Shown piece after piece: positions 26,058-34,338 of a stretch of DNA of 64,000 bases. Below the pieces are notes generated by a model. It was not told where the DNA came from and did no database searches. It was given only the letters and a program-made list of their open reading frames with translations. The stretch comes from Mesorhizobium amorphae. Its GTDB lineage: Bacteria > Pseudomonadota > Alphaproteobacteria > Rhizobiales > Rhizobiaceae. The first letter of the stretch is position 1. Each line of letters begins with the position of its first letter. The stretch spans positions 24,469-88,468 of the forward strand of contig NZ_JHQS01000055.1 of assembly GCF_014843845.1 (NCBI RefSeq). The letters run 5' to 3'. The translations under genes and the position numbers were made by a program.

Positions 26058-27046
26058 GCATGGGACATGTGCTCGTCACCGGCGCCAGCGGCTTCCTCGG
26101 CGCACACGTCATGGCGCGGCTGGCGGCCTCCGGTACCCCGGTGTTTGGCTTTGGTCGTGACGCGGCGCGCTGTGCCATGCTGGAAGCAGAGGGCCATCAA
26201 CTCATCCGTCATGATCTGTCGGCGCCTTTGGACACGAAACTCGATCAACGGCTCGGCAAGGTCGACCGGATCGTTCATTGCGCCGCACTGTCGGCGCCGT
26301 TCGGCCGGCTCGCGGATTTCGAGGCGGCCAATGTGACGGCAACCCGCAACCTCCTCGATTTCGCGACGCGGCAAGGCATCGGCCGCTTCGTCCACATCTC
26401 CAGCCCCTCGGTGTGCTTCGCCTATCGCGACCAGCTCGATCTCGCCGAAGACGCGGCCTTGCCTGACCCGGTCAACCACTATGCCCGCACCAAGCGTGAG
26501 GCCGAGAGGCTCGTGCTGGCCGCGCCTGTCAGCCACCCGGTGGTGCTCAGGCCACGCGGCATCTACGGTGCCGGCGATCGTGCACTGCTGCCGCGCCTGC
26601 TCAAGGCCGCAAAAAGCCGTCCGCTGCCGCTGTTTCGCGACGGCCGGGCGCGCATCGATCTCACTTATGTCGGCGATGTCGTCGACGCCGTGCTGGCCGC
26701 CTTGTCGGCGCCGGGCCAGGCCGAAGGCCAGATCTTCAACGTCTCCGGCGGCGAGGTGCTGCCGGTGCGCCGCATCGCCGACGCGGCCTGCGCGCGGGCC
26801 GGTTTTGCGGCGCGCTGGCGCAAGATGCCGCTGTGGCCGGCGATGCTGGCCGCAGGTGTAATGGAGGCGGTGGCGCTGCGACTGCCCGGTCGTCCCGAAC
26901 CGGCGGTGACGCGCTATGGACTCGGCCTGTTCGCCTATGCCCAGAGCCTCGACCTTGCGAAGGCGAAGCGCGTGCTGGGCTGGGCGCCGAAAATCTCCTT
27001 CGAGGCAGGGCTCGACCGTACCTTCACCCGGGGAGGCCTGGCGTGA
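26054..27046 (+). CDS. NAD(P)-dependent reductase/epimerase, 3-beta-HSD / OleD-like
   Basis: A 330-residue extended short-chain dehydrogenase: VTGASGFLGAHV binds the cofactor, SSPSVCFAYRD supplies the catalytic Ser, YARTKREAE is the Y-x-x-x-K pair, and LRPRGIYGAGDRALLPRLL is the stretch shared with OleD and 3-beta-hydroxysteroid dehydrogenases. OleD reduces the beta-keto acid made by OleA. Its pairing with a KAS III-like enzyme therefore fits reduction of a freshly condensed acyl product. Linked to both neighbours by 4-nt overlaps (26054-26057 and 27043-27046). Confidence 0.85.
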   Translation: MSMGHVLVTGASGFLGAHVMARLAASGTPVFGFGRDAARCAMLEAEGHQLIRHDLSAPLDTKLDQRLGKVDRIVHCAALSAPFGRLADFEAANVTATRNLLDFATRQGIGRFVHISSPSVCFAYRDQLDLAEDAALPDPVNHYARTKREAERLVLAAPVSHPVVLRPRGIYGAGDRALLPRLLKAAKSRPLPLFRDGRARIDLTYVGDVVDAVLAALSAPGQAEGQIFNVSGGEVLPVRRIADAACARAGFAARWRKMPLWPAMLAAGVMEAVALRLPGRPEPAVTRYGLGLFAYAQSLDLAKAKRVLGWAPKISFEAGLDRTFTRGGLA

Positions 27047-27867
27047 AGATCGTCTTTGCCAACAGCGCCTGGGTGAGTGCGGCCGAACGGCTCATCCTGC
27101 GCGGCGGCAGCTGGAAGAGCGTGCGGCTGCGCGTCCGCTACGGGCTGATCCTGCATCCCGTCGCCGGGCCGGTGCTTGTCGACACCGGCTACACGCCCGA
27201 AGCGGTCACCGGGCCGGGACGCGGCACGATGCTGCGCCTTTACGGGGCGCTGCTGAAGCCCGAGCTCAATGCGGCCGGGCAGATGCTGCCCGTGCTGGCC
27301 CGCCTTGGCCTTGCGCCCAGCGACATCAGCGCCGTCATCGTCACCCATTTCCATGCCGACCATATCTCGGGCCTGTCGCTGTTTCCCAAGGCTCGCTTCA
27401 TCGCCAGCGATGCGGCCTGGGCGCGGCTGAAGGCACGGACAGCCTGGCAGAATTTGCGCCATGGCGTATTCACCGAACTGTTTCCGGCTGATTTCGAGAG
27501 CCGGCTCGACGGACTGTCGTCAAAGCAACAGATAGCACCCCACGATGGTATGCCCGGCGGGGCCGACCTGTTCGGTGACGGCAGCGTGGTGGCGGTCGAC
27601 CTTCCCGGCCATGCCGACGGCCAGTTCGGCCTGCTCCTCCCCAATATGGAGCGTCCACTGCTCTACGCCGTCGATGTGCAGTGGTTGCTCGGCGCGCTGA
27701 AGGAGGAGCGGACGCCAGGTTTTCCGGCAAGCCTGCTGGCCGAGGATTTTGCCTCCATCGAGCCGACCAGCGCCATGCTGCGCCGTTTTCTCTCGGCCGG
27801 CGGCGAGGTCATGCTCTGCCATGATCCGGCGCCGACGCAATATGACCTGGGCGGCGCGAGCGGATGA
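27043..27867 (+). CDS. metallo-beta-lactamase-fold hydrolase
   Basis: A 274-residue protein with VTHFHADHISGLSLF (H-x-H-x-D-H), DLPGHADGQFG and a late metal His in EVMLCHDPAP. The sequence resembles quorum-quenching lactonases and other MBL hydrolases only in general layout. In this operon it may hydrolyse a thioester or lactone of the acyl product; that is inference. GTG start at 27043 overlaps the previous stop (GTGA); the end overlaps the next gene by ATGA. Confidence 0.85.
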   Translation: MKIVFANSAWVSAAERLILRGGSWKSVRLRVRYGLILHPVAGPVLVDTGYTPEAVTGPGRGTMLRLYGALLKPELNAAGQMLPVLARLGLAPSDISAVIVTHFHADHISGLSLFPKARFIASDAAWARLKARTAWQNLRHGVFTELFPADFESRLDGLSSKQQIAPHDGMPGGADLFGDGSVVAVDLPGHADGQFGLLLPNMERPLLYAVDVQWLLGALKEERTPGFPASLLAEDFASIEPTSAMLRRFLSAGGEVMLCHDPAPTQYDLGGASG

Positions 27868-29114
27868 ACGGGCTCGCCGAAGCGCTCCGGTCGTTTGCCG
27901 TCACTCGATGGGTGTCGCGCAAGAGCCGTCCCGCCTTCGAGCGCTGGCAGGCGCGCACCTTGCGCCGCTGGCTCGACCGCGACCTGCCGCTGGCGCCATT
28001 CTATGGCAAGGCACCGCATCACCTCGGCGAGCTGCCGGTGACCGACAAGGCGCTGCTGATGGCGAATTTCGAGCGCTTCAACATCGGCGGTGTGTCGGCC
28101 CGCGATGCCTGGGCCGCCGCTTCCGCCGATGGCCGCCTCGGCGACCTGACGGTCGGAGCAAGCACCGGCACATCGGGCAATCGCGGCCTGTTCGTCATTT
28201 CCGAGGTGGAAAAATACCGCTGGCTGGGGACGATCCTGGCCAAGGCGGTGCCGGACCTGCTCTGGCACGGCATGCGCGTCGCCGTGATCCTGCCGCAGAA
28301 CACCGGCCTCTACGACAGCGCGCGCAAATCCCGGCGTATCGACTTGCGCTTCTTCGACCTGACGCTCGGACCCGAACATTGGCGCGCAGCACTCGAGGAT
28401 TTCGCGCCGACGGTGATCATCGCGCCGCCCAAGATGCTCCGGTACTTCGCCGCAGCCGACTTCCGGCTCTCGCCGCATCGCGTCTTTTCGGCGGCTGAGA
28501 CGCTCGATCCGGTCGATCGTACTGTTATCGAGGCCTTCTTCCGGCTGCCGCTCGACCAGATCTACATGGCGACCGAAGGGCTGTTCGCGGTGACCTGCCG
28601 GCAGGGCGGGCTGCATCTTGCGGAAGACTCGGTCTTCTTCGAATTCGAGCCGGCCGGCGACGGGTTGGTCACGCCTTTGGTCACCGCCTTCCGCCGCCAG
28701 ACACAGATCATGGCGCGATACAGGATGAACGACCTGTTACGGCTGTCGGATGCTCCATGCCGTTGCGGCTCGCCGCTGCGCACCGTGGACGAGATCGTCG
28801 GCCGCATGGACGATGTCTTCCGGCTTGCCTCGGCGGATGGGCCGATCCTGCTGACACCCGACATCCTGCGCAACGCCGTGCTCAAGGCCGACCGCCGCAT
28901 CGACGATTTCCGCCTGATCCAGACCGCGCCCGATGCGATCGAGCTCAGGCTCGCGCCTGATCTCGATGACGAAGCCGCAGCCGCCGCGCATCAGGCGGTG
29001 TTGGCGCTGTTGGCGGTGCGAAAGTCTGCCGCGACGGTCGCTCTTATCCGCGTGCCGCTGCCGCTGGAGACCGTCGGCAAGCTGCGCCGTGTCGAATGTC
29101 GGGTGGCGCGGTGA
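27864..29114 (+). CDS. adenylate-forming enzyme, F390-synthetase / phenylacetate-CoA ligase-like
   Basis: A 416-residue ANL-superfamily protein. Motifs in order: P-loop-like ASTGTSGNRG (~residues 99-108), YMATEG (A5), RYRMNDLLRL (A7), GRMDDVFRL (A8) and C-terminal PLETVGKLRRV with the catalytic Lys (A10). It should activate a carboxylic acid as acyl-AMP. The CRCGSPLRT segment recalls the zinc-binding C-x-C of PaaK-type ligases. It is shorter than typical acyl-CoA ligases. In an Ole-like view it could replace OleC. Coupled to both neighbours by 4-nt overlaps. Confidence 0.85.
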   Translation: MNGLAEALRSFAVTRWVSRKSRPAFERWQARTLRRWLDRDLPLAPFYGKAPHHLGELPVTDKALLMANFERFNIGGVSARDAWAAASADGRLGDLTVGASTGTSGNRGLFVISEVEKYRWLGTILAKAVPDLLWHGMRVAVILPQNTGLYDSARKSRRIDLRFFDLTLGPEHWRAALEDFAPTVIIAPPKMLRYFAAADFRLSPHRVFSAAETLDPVDRTVIEAFFRLPLDQIYMATEGLFAVTCRQGGLHLAEDSVFFEFEPAGDGLVTPLVTAFRRQTQIMARYRMNDLLRLSDAPCRCGSPLRTVDEIVGRMDDVFRLASADGPILLTPDILRNAVLKADRRIDDFRLIQTAPDAIELRLAPDLDDEAAAAAHQAVLALLAVRKSAATVALIRVPLPLETVGKLRRVECRVAR

Positions 29115-30262
29115 GCCGGCCGGATGCTGCCACGTTGGAAATCCCGCTTCAGCAGGCGGACCGGGTCGAGAACAGCCCCGCCAAGGTCCGGGCATTCGTC
29201 GAGCTTTTCAACGACATCCCGGTGCATGATCTCGTTGCCAATCTGACGGTCTCGGTCGAGACCTTGGAGATCGCCGGCCGCGCCTTCCCGCTGACGCTGA
29301 ACGACGCCAGCGAGGCGCCGAATTGTTACATCTGCTGCCCGTCCAGCGCCTATATCGACTATGCCGTCGACGAGACACGCAATTTCGTCGCGCACCCCTT
29401 GCTGCGGCGGGCGCTTCGGGCATTGATCGGCGCTTGCGCGCCGCTGGTCAGGGCGAGCGGTCTCGACCATCAGGTGCAGGTCAACAACTGGCTCTATTCG
29501 ACCAATCCGGTGCCTCTGCTCGACCGCGCCGCGGTCATCGCACTGCGCGCCAACCTTGCCGCGCGGTTCCTCGACCGCGCCATCGTCATCCGTTCGCTGA
29601 ACGAGATCGCCGATCCCGCGACCATCGCGGCGTTGAAGGCCGAAGGCTTTCGCATGCTGGCGGCGCGCCAGATCTACATCTTTGCCGACCGCAGCGCCGC
29701 GCCGGCCATGACCAACGACATGAAGCGCGACCGCAAGCGGCTGCGCATGACCGGCTTCGAGAGGGTCAGCAATGCCGATTTCGGCGAGGCCGACTATGCG
29801 CGCTCAGAAGAACTCTACCGCATGCTCTATCTCGACAAATACACGCCGCTCAATCCGCATTACACCGCCCGCTACATTGCGGAGATGCACCGCCGCGGCA
29901 TAATCAGCCTGGCAGGCCTGCGCCGGCCGGGTGGTGAGCTTGTCGCCGTGACCGCCCTGTTCGAGAACGGCCGCACGCTGACCCAGCCGATCGTCGGCTA
30001 CGACACCGGCCTGCCGATCGAGGAAGGCCTCTACCGCATGGTGATGGCGATGGCGCAGGACCATGCCACGGCGCGCGGCCTGTTCTTCAACATGAGCGCC
30101 GGTGCCGCCGACTTCAAACGCCGGCGCGGCGCCGTACCGGCGATCGAGTACAACGCCGTCTATGCCGGCCATCTGCCGCGCCGCCGCCGCGTGGCGATCC
30201 GCATCATGGAAACCGTGCTGGCGCGGATCGGCATCCCGCTGCTCAGGAGGTTCGAACTATGA
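29111..30262 (+). CDS. GNAT-fold acyltransferase-like protein
   Basis: A 383-residue protein. The C-terminal half (residues ~185-365) has the layout of a GNAT/BioF2-like acyltransferase: KRDRKRLRMTGFERVS, ISLAGLRRPGGELVAVTALF, and GLFFNMSAGAADFKRRRGA at the position of the acetyl-CoA loop. The N-terminal ~180 residues are not recognised. Reaction unknown; transfer of the activated acyl group made by the preceding enzyme is plausible. GTG 29111 chosen because it overlaps the previous stop by 4 nt like every other junction; an ATG five codons earlier also exists. Confidence 0.7.
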   Translation: MSRPDAATLEIPLQQADRVENSPAKVRAFVELFNDIPVHDLVANLTVSVETLEIAGRAFPLTLNDASEAPNCYICCPSSAYIDYAVDETRNFVAHPLLRRALRALIGACAPLVRASGLDHQVQVNNWLYSTNPVPLLDRAAVIALRANLAARFLDRAIVIRSLNEIADPATIAALKAEGFRMLAARQIYIFADRSAAPAMTNDMKRDRKRLRMTGFERVSNADFGEADYARSEELYRMLYLDKYTPLNPHYTARYIAEMHRRGIISLAGLRRPGGELVAVTALFENGRTLTQPIVGYDTGLPIEEGLYRMVMAMAQDHATARGLFFNMSAGAADFKRRRGAVPAIEYNAVYAGHLPRRRRVAIRIMETVLARIGIPLLRRFEL

Positions 30263-31257
30263 GCGAGCGCCAAAAAAGCAAGAATCATTGGCAGGCGGTG
30301 GCGCTGTCGACCGACATCAGGGACAAGCCGAAGCGCATCCTGTTCGACGGCGCGCCGCTGGTGCTGTTCCGCTCGGAGCAAGGCATTGCAGCGCTTTTCG
30401 ACCGCTGCCCGCACCGGCTGGTCGAACTGTCGACCGGCAAGGTGGTCGGCGGCGAGATCGAATGCCCCTATCACGGCTGGCGCTACAATGGCGACGGACG
30501 CTGCACCGCCATTCCCGGCCATGTCGGCGAGATGCCGCACTACCGGGTGCGCAGCTTTAGCGCCATCGAACGCGACGGCGTCGTCTTCGTGTCGTCGGGC
30601 GCGCCTGAGAGCGAACCCTATCTCCACTGCATGCAGGGCAAGGACATCGTCGTGCGGCGGGTGCGCTCCTCGACCCAATCGACGGTCGTCGACGCGGCCG
30701 AGAACATCCTCGATGCCACCCACACCCACTTCACCCACAAGGGCCTGCTGCGCGGCCTGAGTTCGAAGCGCCATCTCGTGCGCGTCGAAGTGACCGGCGG
30801 GGAGGGCTGGGTCGAGGCCTGCTACACCGGCGAGGAGCGCCAGCAAGGACTGATCAGTCGGCTGCTGGAGGGCGAGCGGGCGAAAACCATCGGCCGCTTC
30901 CGCCACCCCGGCATCGCCGAGCTGGAATATTGGGGCAAGGGCGGGCTGGCGCTGGCCACGACCTTCCATTTGCGCCAGGCCGACGAGCGCACCGTCGAGG
31001 GTGTCGGCTGGCTGATCGGCCCGCGCCAGGGATGGCTCGGCGAGATCAAGGCGCTCGCCTTCAAGCCGCTGTTCAACATCGCCCTCGAGCAGGATCGCCG
31101 CGTGCTGAAATCGGCGAGCGACAACGCCCGCTTCGAGCCGCCGGCGCGCCCGGCGATCGGTCCGCTCGATTTCCTGCGCCGCGACATCGCCGCCATCATG
31201 GACGGCGAGATGCCGGCATCCGCGGCCAGGCCGCGCGTCCACCAGATCGAGCTTTAG
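30259..31257 (+). CDS. Rieske-type non-heme iron oxygenase
   Basis: A 332-residue protein. The Rieske centre is Cys50-x-His52 ... Cys69-x2-His72 (RCPHRL and CPYHGWRYNGDG). The mononuclear iron site fits ENILDATHTHFTHKG (Asp and two His, ~residues 152-165). Rieske oxygenases hydroxylate, desaturate or cyclise small molecules and need an electron-transfer partner, which is not encoded here. Last gene of the six-gene operon, probably a late tailoring step. Overlaps the previous gene by ATGA. Confidence 0.88.
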   Translation: MSERQKSKNHWQAVALSTDIRDKPKRILFDGAPLVLFRSEQGIAALFDRCPHRLVELSTGKVVGGEIECPYHGWRYNGDGRCTAIPGHVGEMPHYRVRSFSAIERDGVVFVSSGAPESEPYLHCMQGKDIVVRRVRSSTQSTVVDAAENILDATHTHFTHKGLLRGLSSKRHLVRVEVTGGEGWVEACYTGEERQQGLISRLLEGERAKTIGRFRHPGIAELEYWGKGGLALATTFHLRQADERTVEGVGWLIGPRQGWLGEIKALAFKPLFNIALEQDRRVLKSASDNARFEPPARPAIGPLDFLRRDIAAIMDGEMPASAARPRVHQIEL

Positions 31258-31285
31258 CGAAAGCCGGTTTTCGGAATGATGCCTG
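31258..31285. repeat. partial rhizobial palindromic repeat
   Basis: AGCCGGTTTTCGGAATGATGC-like sequence resembles one arm of the element at 15014-15061. It follows directly on the stop of the Rieske gene. No second arm is evident. Confidence 0.35.
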
Positions 31286-31349
31286 TTTTCGACCCTCCGA
31301 TAAGTGCTAGCTTCCCTGGCAAAGTCCGCCTTCCTGGAGCGCCCAAGAC

Positions 31350-31733
31350 GTGATCGATCACATAACCATCGCGGTCAGCGACCTGCAGACGAGCAAGCTC
31401 TTCTACGAGAGAGCGCTTGAGCCTTTGGGATATCGCCTCTCGTTCGGCAAGGAGGGCGTGTTCTGGGCCTTTGATGTTGGCGACGGCGCCCTGTTCGAGA
31501 TCCAGACATCGGACAGCAAACCACCCCTGACGCATTTGCACGTCGCTTTCCGGGTCAACAGCAAGGCAGAGGTCGAGGCGTTTTATCGGGCTGCTCTCGA
31601 CGCGGGTGCCACCGACAATGGCGCGCCCGGCCCGCGTCCGGACTATGCCGTGAACTACTATGCCTGCTTTGTTCTTGATCCCGATGGCTACAACATCGAG
31701 GCCATGGTCAATGAGCCTGTGACGCCAGCGTAA
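31350..31733 (+). CDS. VOC-family (glyoxalase/bleomycin-resistance fold) protein
   Basis: A 127-residue single-domain protein: MIDHITIAVSDLQTSKLFYE at the N-terminus (first metal His), THLHVAFRV in the centre, and DPDGYNIEAMVNE with the metal Glu at the C-terminus. VOC enzymes act as lyases, isomerases or dioxygenases; substrate unknown. GTG start. It lies 92 bp after the Rieske gene on the same strand and may be a separate unit. Confidence 0.85.
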   Translation: MIDHITIAVSDLQTSKLFYERALEPLGYRLSFGKEGVFWAFDVGDGALFEIQTSDSKPPLTHLHVAFRVNSKAEVEAFYRAALDAGATDNGAPGPRPDYAVNYYACFVLDPDGYNIEAMVNEPVTPA

Positions 31734-31820
31734 CAGAAACGCTGGCGCCGGCTGAGGGCGCAGCCTGCGGAAAAGCCAAGCCTTGGCAACAGGATAGCCA
31801 GGTTTCCTGAATCGGATGAT

Positions 31821-32984
31821 TCAACTCTGCAGCGGGCCGTTCCATTCCATATCGCGGGTCGAGGCTGCCTGCAGGCTGATGCGCTCGCGCCATGCCGTGC
31901 CTGCGATCTCCGCCAGCGCCCGCCACTGCGCTTTCTTCGGTGCGGGGTCATCGGGCCAGTCGAGCAAGTCGTCGGCCTCGCGCATCGCCTGACGGAAATC
32001 ACGAAGCCCACCGGAACGCAGCGCCGCCGGCAGCCCGTACATCCGCATGGCGAGCCGCACCGTCTGCGGAGCGACAACATCGGGCTTCACCTCCGCGCCG
32101 TCCCCCAGCATAGCGTCGGCGAAGCGCGACGGATCGCGAAAGAAATGCAGGCCGCTGACGGCGCGCGGATTGCACTCCAGCGGCAGCACGCGGCCGTCCG
32201 CCTCGCGCATCAGGTCGAGGGAGATCTGCCCGTTCCAGCCCGTTGCCGCGACGATGAGTTCGACCAGATGCCGCGCGGCCGCATCCTCGACCCGCTCGAA
32301 GTAGATGCCGGCACCCCTGCCGGCGCGATAGAGCGAACGGTAGAGCGAGAACGCCTTGAGGGCGCCGTCGCGCGCCACCGCATAGGCGCTGATCTCGTCG
32401 CCGGGCACGAAACGCTGCGCCACCCAGGGTGCGGCGGGCGACGGACGGATGGCGTCGAGCGCGCCGGGCGAGGGGCGGAGCAGCACCTGGCTGGCGAAGC
32501 GCGACCAGACCGGCTTGAAGACCAGCTCGCGCGAGCGGCAGCGCACCGCCTCCAGATCGGCGGTCGATTGCAGCAGCGTCGTCTCCGGCACGGCCAGGCC
32601 AAAACTCTTGGCCAGGCGGATGAAGGCGTATTTGTTGTGGACCTGGGCAAGTAGCTCGATACCCGGCGCGAACAGGCGGGCAGGGATGGCACGCTCGCGC
32701 CAGGCAAGGGCGAGGTAAAACACCTCCTCGCAGGTCGGGATGACCAACTTGACGCCTTCGGCCCGCACCAGCACCTCGACCGCTTCGGCGTAGGCCGCCG
32801 GCGCAAAGCGCGGCGGCGGCAGGCGGTGATAGCGCGCGCAGGCGCTGCTGGCGGCGGCGATCGGGTGGGCCGGGCTGTCGGCCAGGATCACCCTGCGTCC
32901 TGCGCCATGCAGCAGCCGCGCCAGATGCAGCGCCACCGGCGCGCGAGCCCCGGTGACGAGTATGGTGTTATCGGGCCCCGGCAT
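31821..32984 (-). CDS. ATP-grasp domain protein, carbamoyl-phosphate-synthase-like
   Basis: A 387-residue protein: N-terminal Rossmann-like NTILVTGARAPVALHLARLL, then an ATP-grasp core with ELVFKPVWSRFASQVLL (Lys that contacts ATP), WVAQRFVPGDEISAYAVA, and metal-binding ISLDLMREADGRVLPLECN. ATP-grasp ligases join a carboxylate to an amine, thiol or hydroxyl via acyl phosphate. The substrate is unknown. It faces the KAS III operon tail-to-tail across the VOC gene and could tailor the same product, but this is only proximity. Confidence 0.8.
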   Translation of the reverse strand: MPGPDNTILVTGARAPVALHLARLLHGAGRRVILADSPAHPIAAASSACARYHRLPPPRFAPAAYAEAVEVLVRAEGVKLVIPTCEEVFYLALAWRERAIPARLFAPGIELLAQVHNKYAFIRLAKSFGLAVPETTLLQSTADLEAVRCRSRELVFKPVWSRFASQVLLRPSPGALDAIRPSPAAPWVAQRFVPGDEISAYAVARDGALKAFSLYRSLYRAGRGAGIYFERVEDAAARHLVELIVAATGWNGQISLDLMREADGRVLPLECNPRAVSGLHFFRDPSRFADAMLGDGAEVKPDVVAPQTVRLAMRMYGLPAALRSGGLRDFRQAMREADDLLDWPDDPAPKKAQWRALAEIAGTAWRERISLQAASTRDMEWNGPLQS

Positions 32985-33059
32985 CGGCAGGCTGTTCGCA
33001 ATGGTTAAGGTCGCGGCGAGCGTTGCGCGAAATCCGAGCGCTTGGCAACGGCGCGAGCG

Positions 33060-34235
33060 CTACCGCCCGCGGGGCAGCGCGCGCTCGACGACGTTGAGGA
33101 AGAAGCGGATGCCGATCGGGATGACGGCGTCGTTGAAGACGAAGCGGTCGCCATGCAGTCCTTCGCCCGCGCCGACATCGCCGGCGCCGATCCAGGCATA
33201 GGCGCCGTCGCCGACGGCTTGCAGCAAATAGGCAAAATCCTCGCAGCCCATGCTCGGCTGGAACTCGGTAAGGACACGATCCGCGCCGATCGTCTCAGCG
33301 GCGGCCGCTGCCGCGAGCGCCGCGCCATCAGGCGGATTCACCACCGGCGGATAGCCACGCTTGTAGGTGAGCGCGGCGCTCGCCCCGTGCATTGCCGCGC
33401 AGGCCTGCGCCACGCGCTCGATCTCGGCAGCGCAATGATCCGACAGCGCCCAGTCGTAGAAGCGGCAGGTGCCCTCGACCTTCACCTCGCCTGGCACGAA
33501 ATTGTTGAAGCGGCCGCCATGGATTTGCGTCACCGACAGCACAATGGGCGACAGCGGATCGACGCTGCGGCTGACCAGGCGCTGGATGGCGGTGACGAAG
33601 CTTGCTGCCGCCAGCAGCGGATCGTCGCCCAGATGCGGCATCGCCGCGTGGCAGCCGTTGCCGCAAAAGGCGATCTCGAAATCGTCGACCGCCGCCATTT
33701 GCGGCCCGGACCGCACGCCGACATGGCCTTCCGGAAAGCCCGGCCAGTTGTGGACCGCAAACACCTGCTCGACCGGAAAACGGTCAAGCAGCCCGTCCTC
33801 GATCATCGTCTTGCCACCGCCCAGCACCTCCTCGGCCGGCTGGAACACGAACACCACCGTGCCGTCAAAATTACCGCTCTCGGCAAGCAGCTTTGCGGCG
33901 CCGAGCAGCATCGCCATATGGCCGTCATGGCCGCAGGCATGCATGACGCCGTCCTTGCGCGAGGCATAGTCGACACCGGCGGCTTCCGTGATCGGCAAGG
34001 CGTCGAGCTCGGCGCGCAGCGCGATCGACCGGCGGCTTGTGCCCTTGGTCAGCGTGGCCACCACTGCGGTTGCGCTGACGTCGGTATGAACGGAAAGGCC
34101 GAATTCTCTAAGCTTTCCCGCGACGAAGGCCGCCGTCTCGTGTTCGGCAAAGCCCAGCTCCGGATTGGCATGGATGTGCCGCCGCCAGCCGATCGCCTCC
34201 GGCACGATCGCCGTCACCCTGTCGTTCTCCTGCAT
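33060..34235 (-). CDS. M20-family amidohydrolase (hippurate hydrolase-like)
   Basis: A 391-residue metallopeptidase-fold amidohydrolase: HANPELGFAEHETA at the start, HACGHDGHMAMLLGAA with metal ligands, FVFQPAEEVLGGGKTMIEDG with the catalytic Glu pair, and MGCEDFAYLLQ near the C-terminus. Members cut N-acyl amino acids such as hippurate or N-acyl-cysteine. ATG at 34235 is preceded by GGAGATTTGATC, a good ribosome-binding site; upstream in-frame starts are rejected. Divergent from an AraC regulator 103 bp away, which may control it. Confidence 0.9.
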   Translation of the reverse strand: MQENDRVTAIVPEAIGWRRHIHANPELGFAEHETAAFVAGKLREFGLSVHTDVSATAVVATLTKGTSRRSIALRAELDALPITEAAGVDYASRKDGVMHACGHDGHMAMLLGAAKLLAESGNFDGTVVFVFQPAEEVLGGGKTMIEDGLLDRFPVEQVFAVHNWPGFPEGHVGVRSGPQMAAVDDFEIAFCGNGCHAAMPHLGDDPLLAAASFVTAIQRLVSRSVDPLSPIVLSVTQIHGGRFNNFVPGEVKVEGTCRFYDWALSDHCAAEIERVAQACAAMHGASAALTYKRGYPPVVNPPDGAALAAAAAAETIGADRVLTEFQPSMGCEDFAYLLQAVGDGAYAWIGAGDVGAGEGLHGDRFVFNDAVIPIGIRFFLNVVERALPRGR

Positions 34236-34338
34236 GATCAAATCTCCGCGTCCTGTGTCGCTTGGGATACCCGGTTGCCTGGCTTTCGGTCTTGAACGGG
34301 ATTGACGGGCCGCGTGCTTTCGAGAAGGCTGGGGCACC

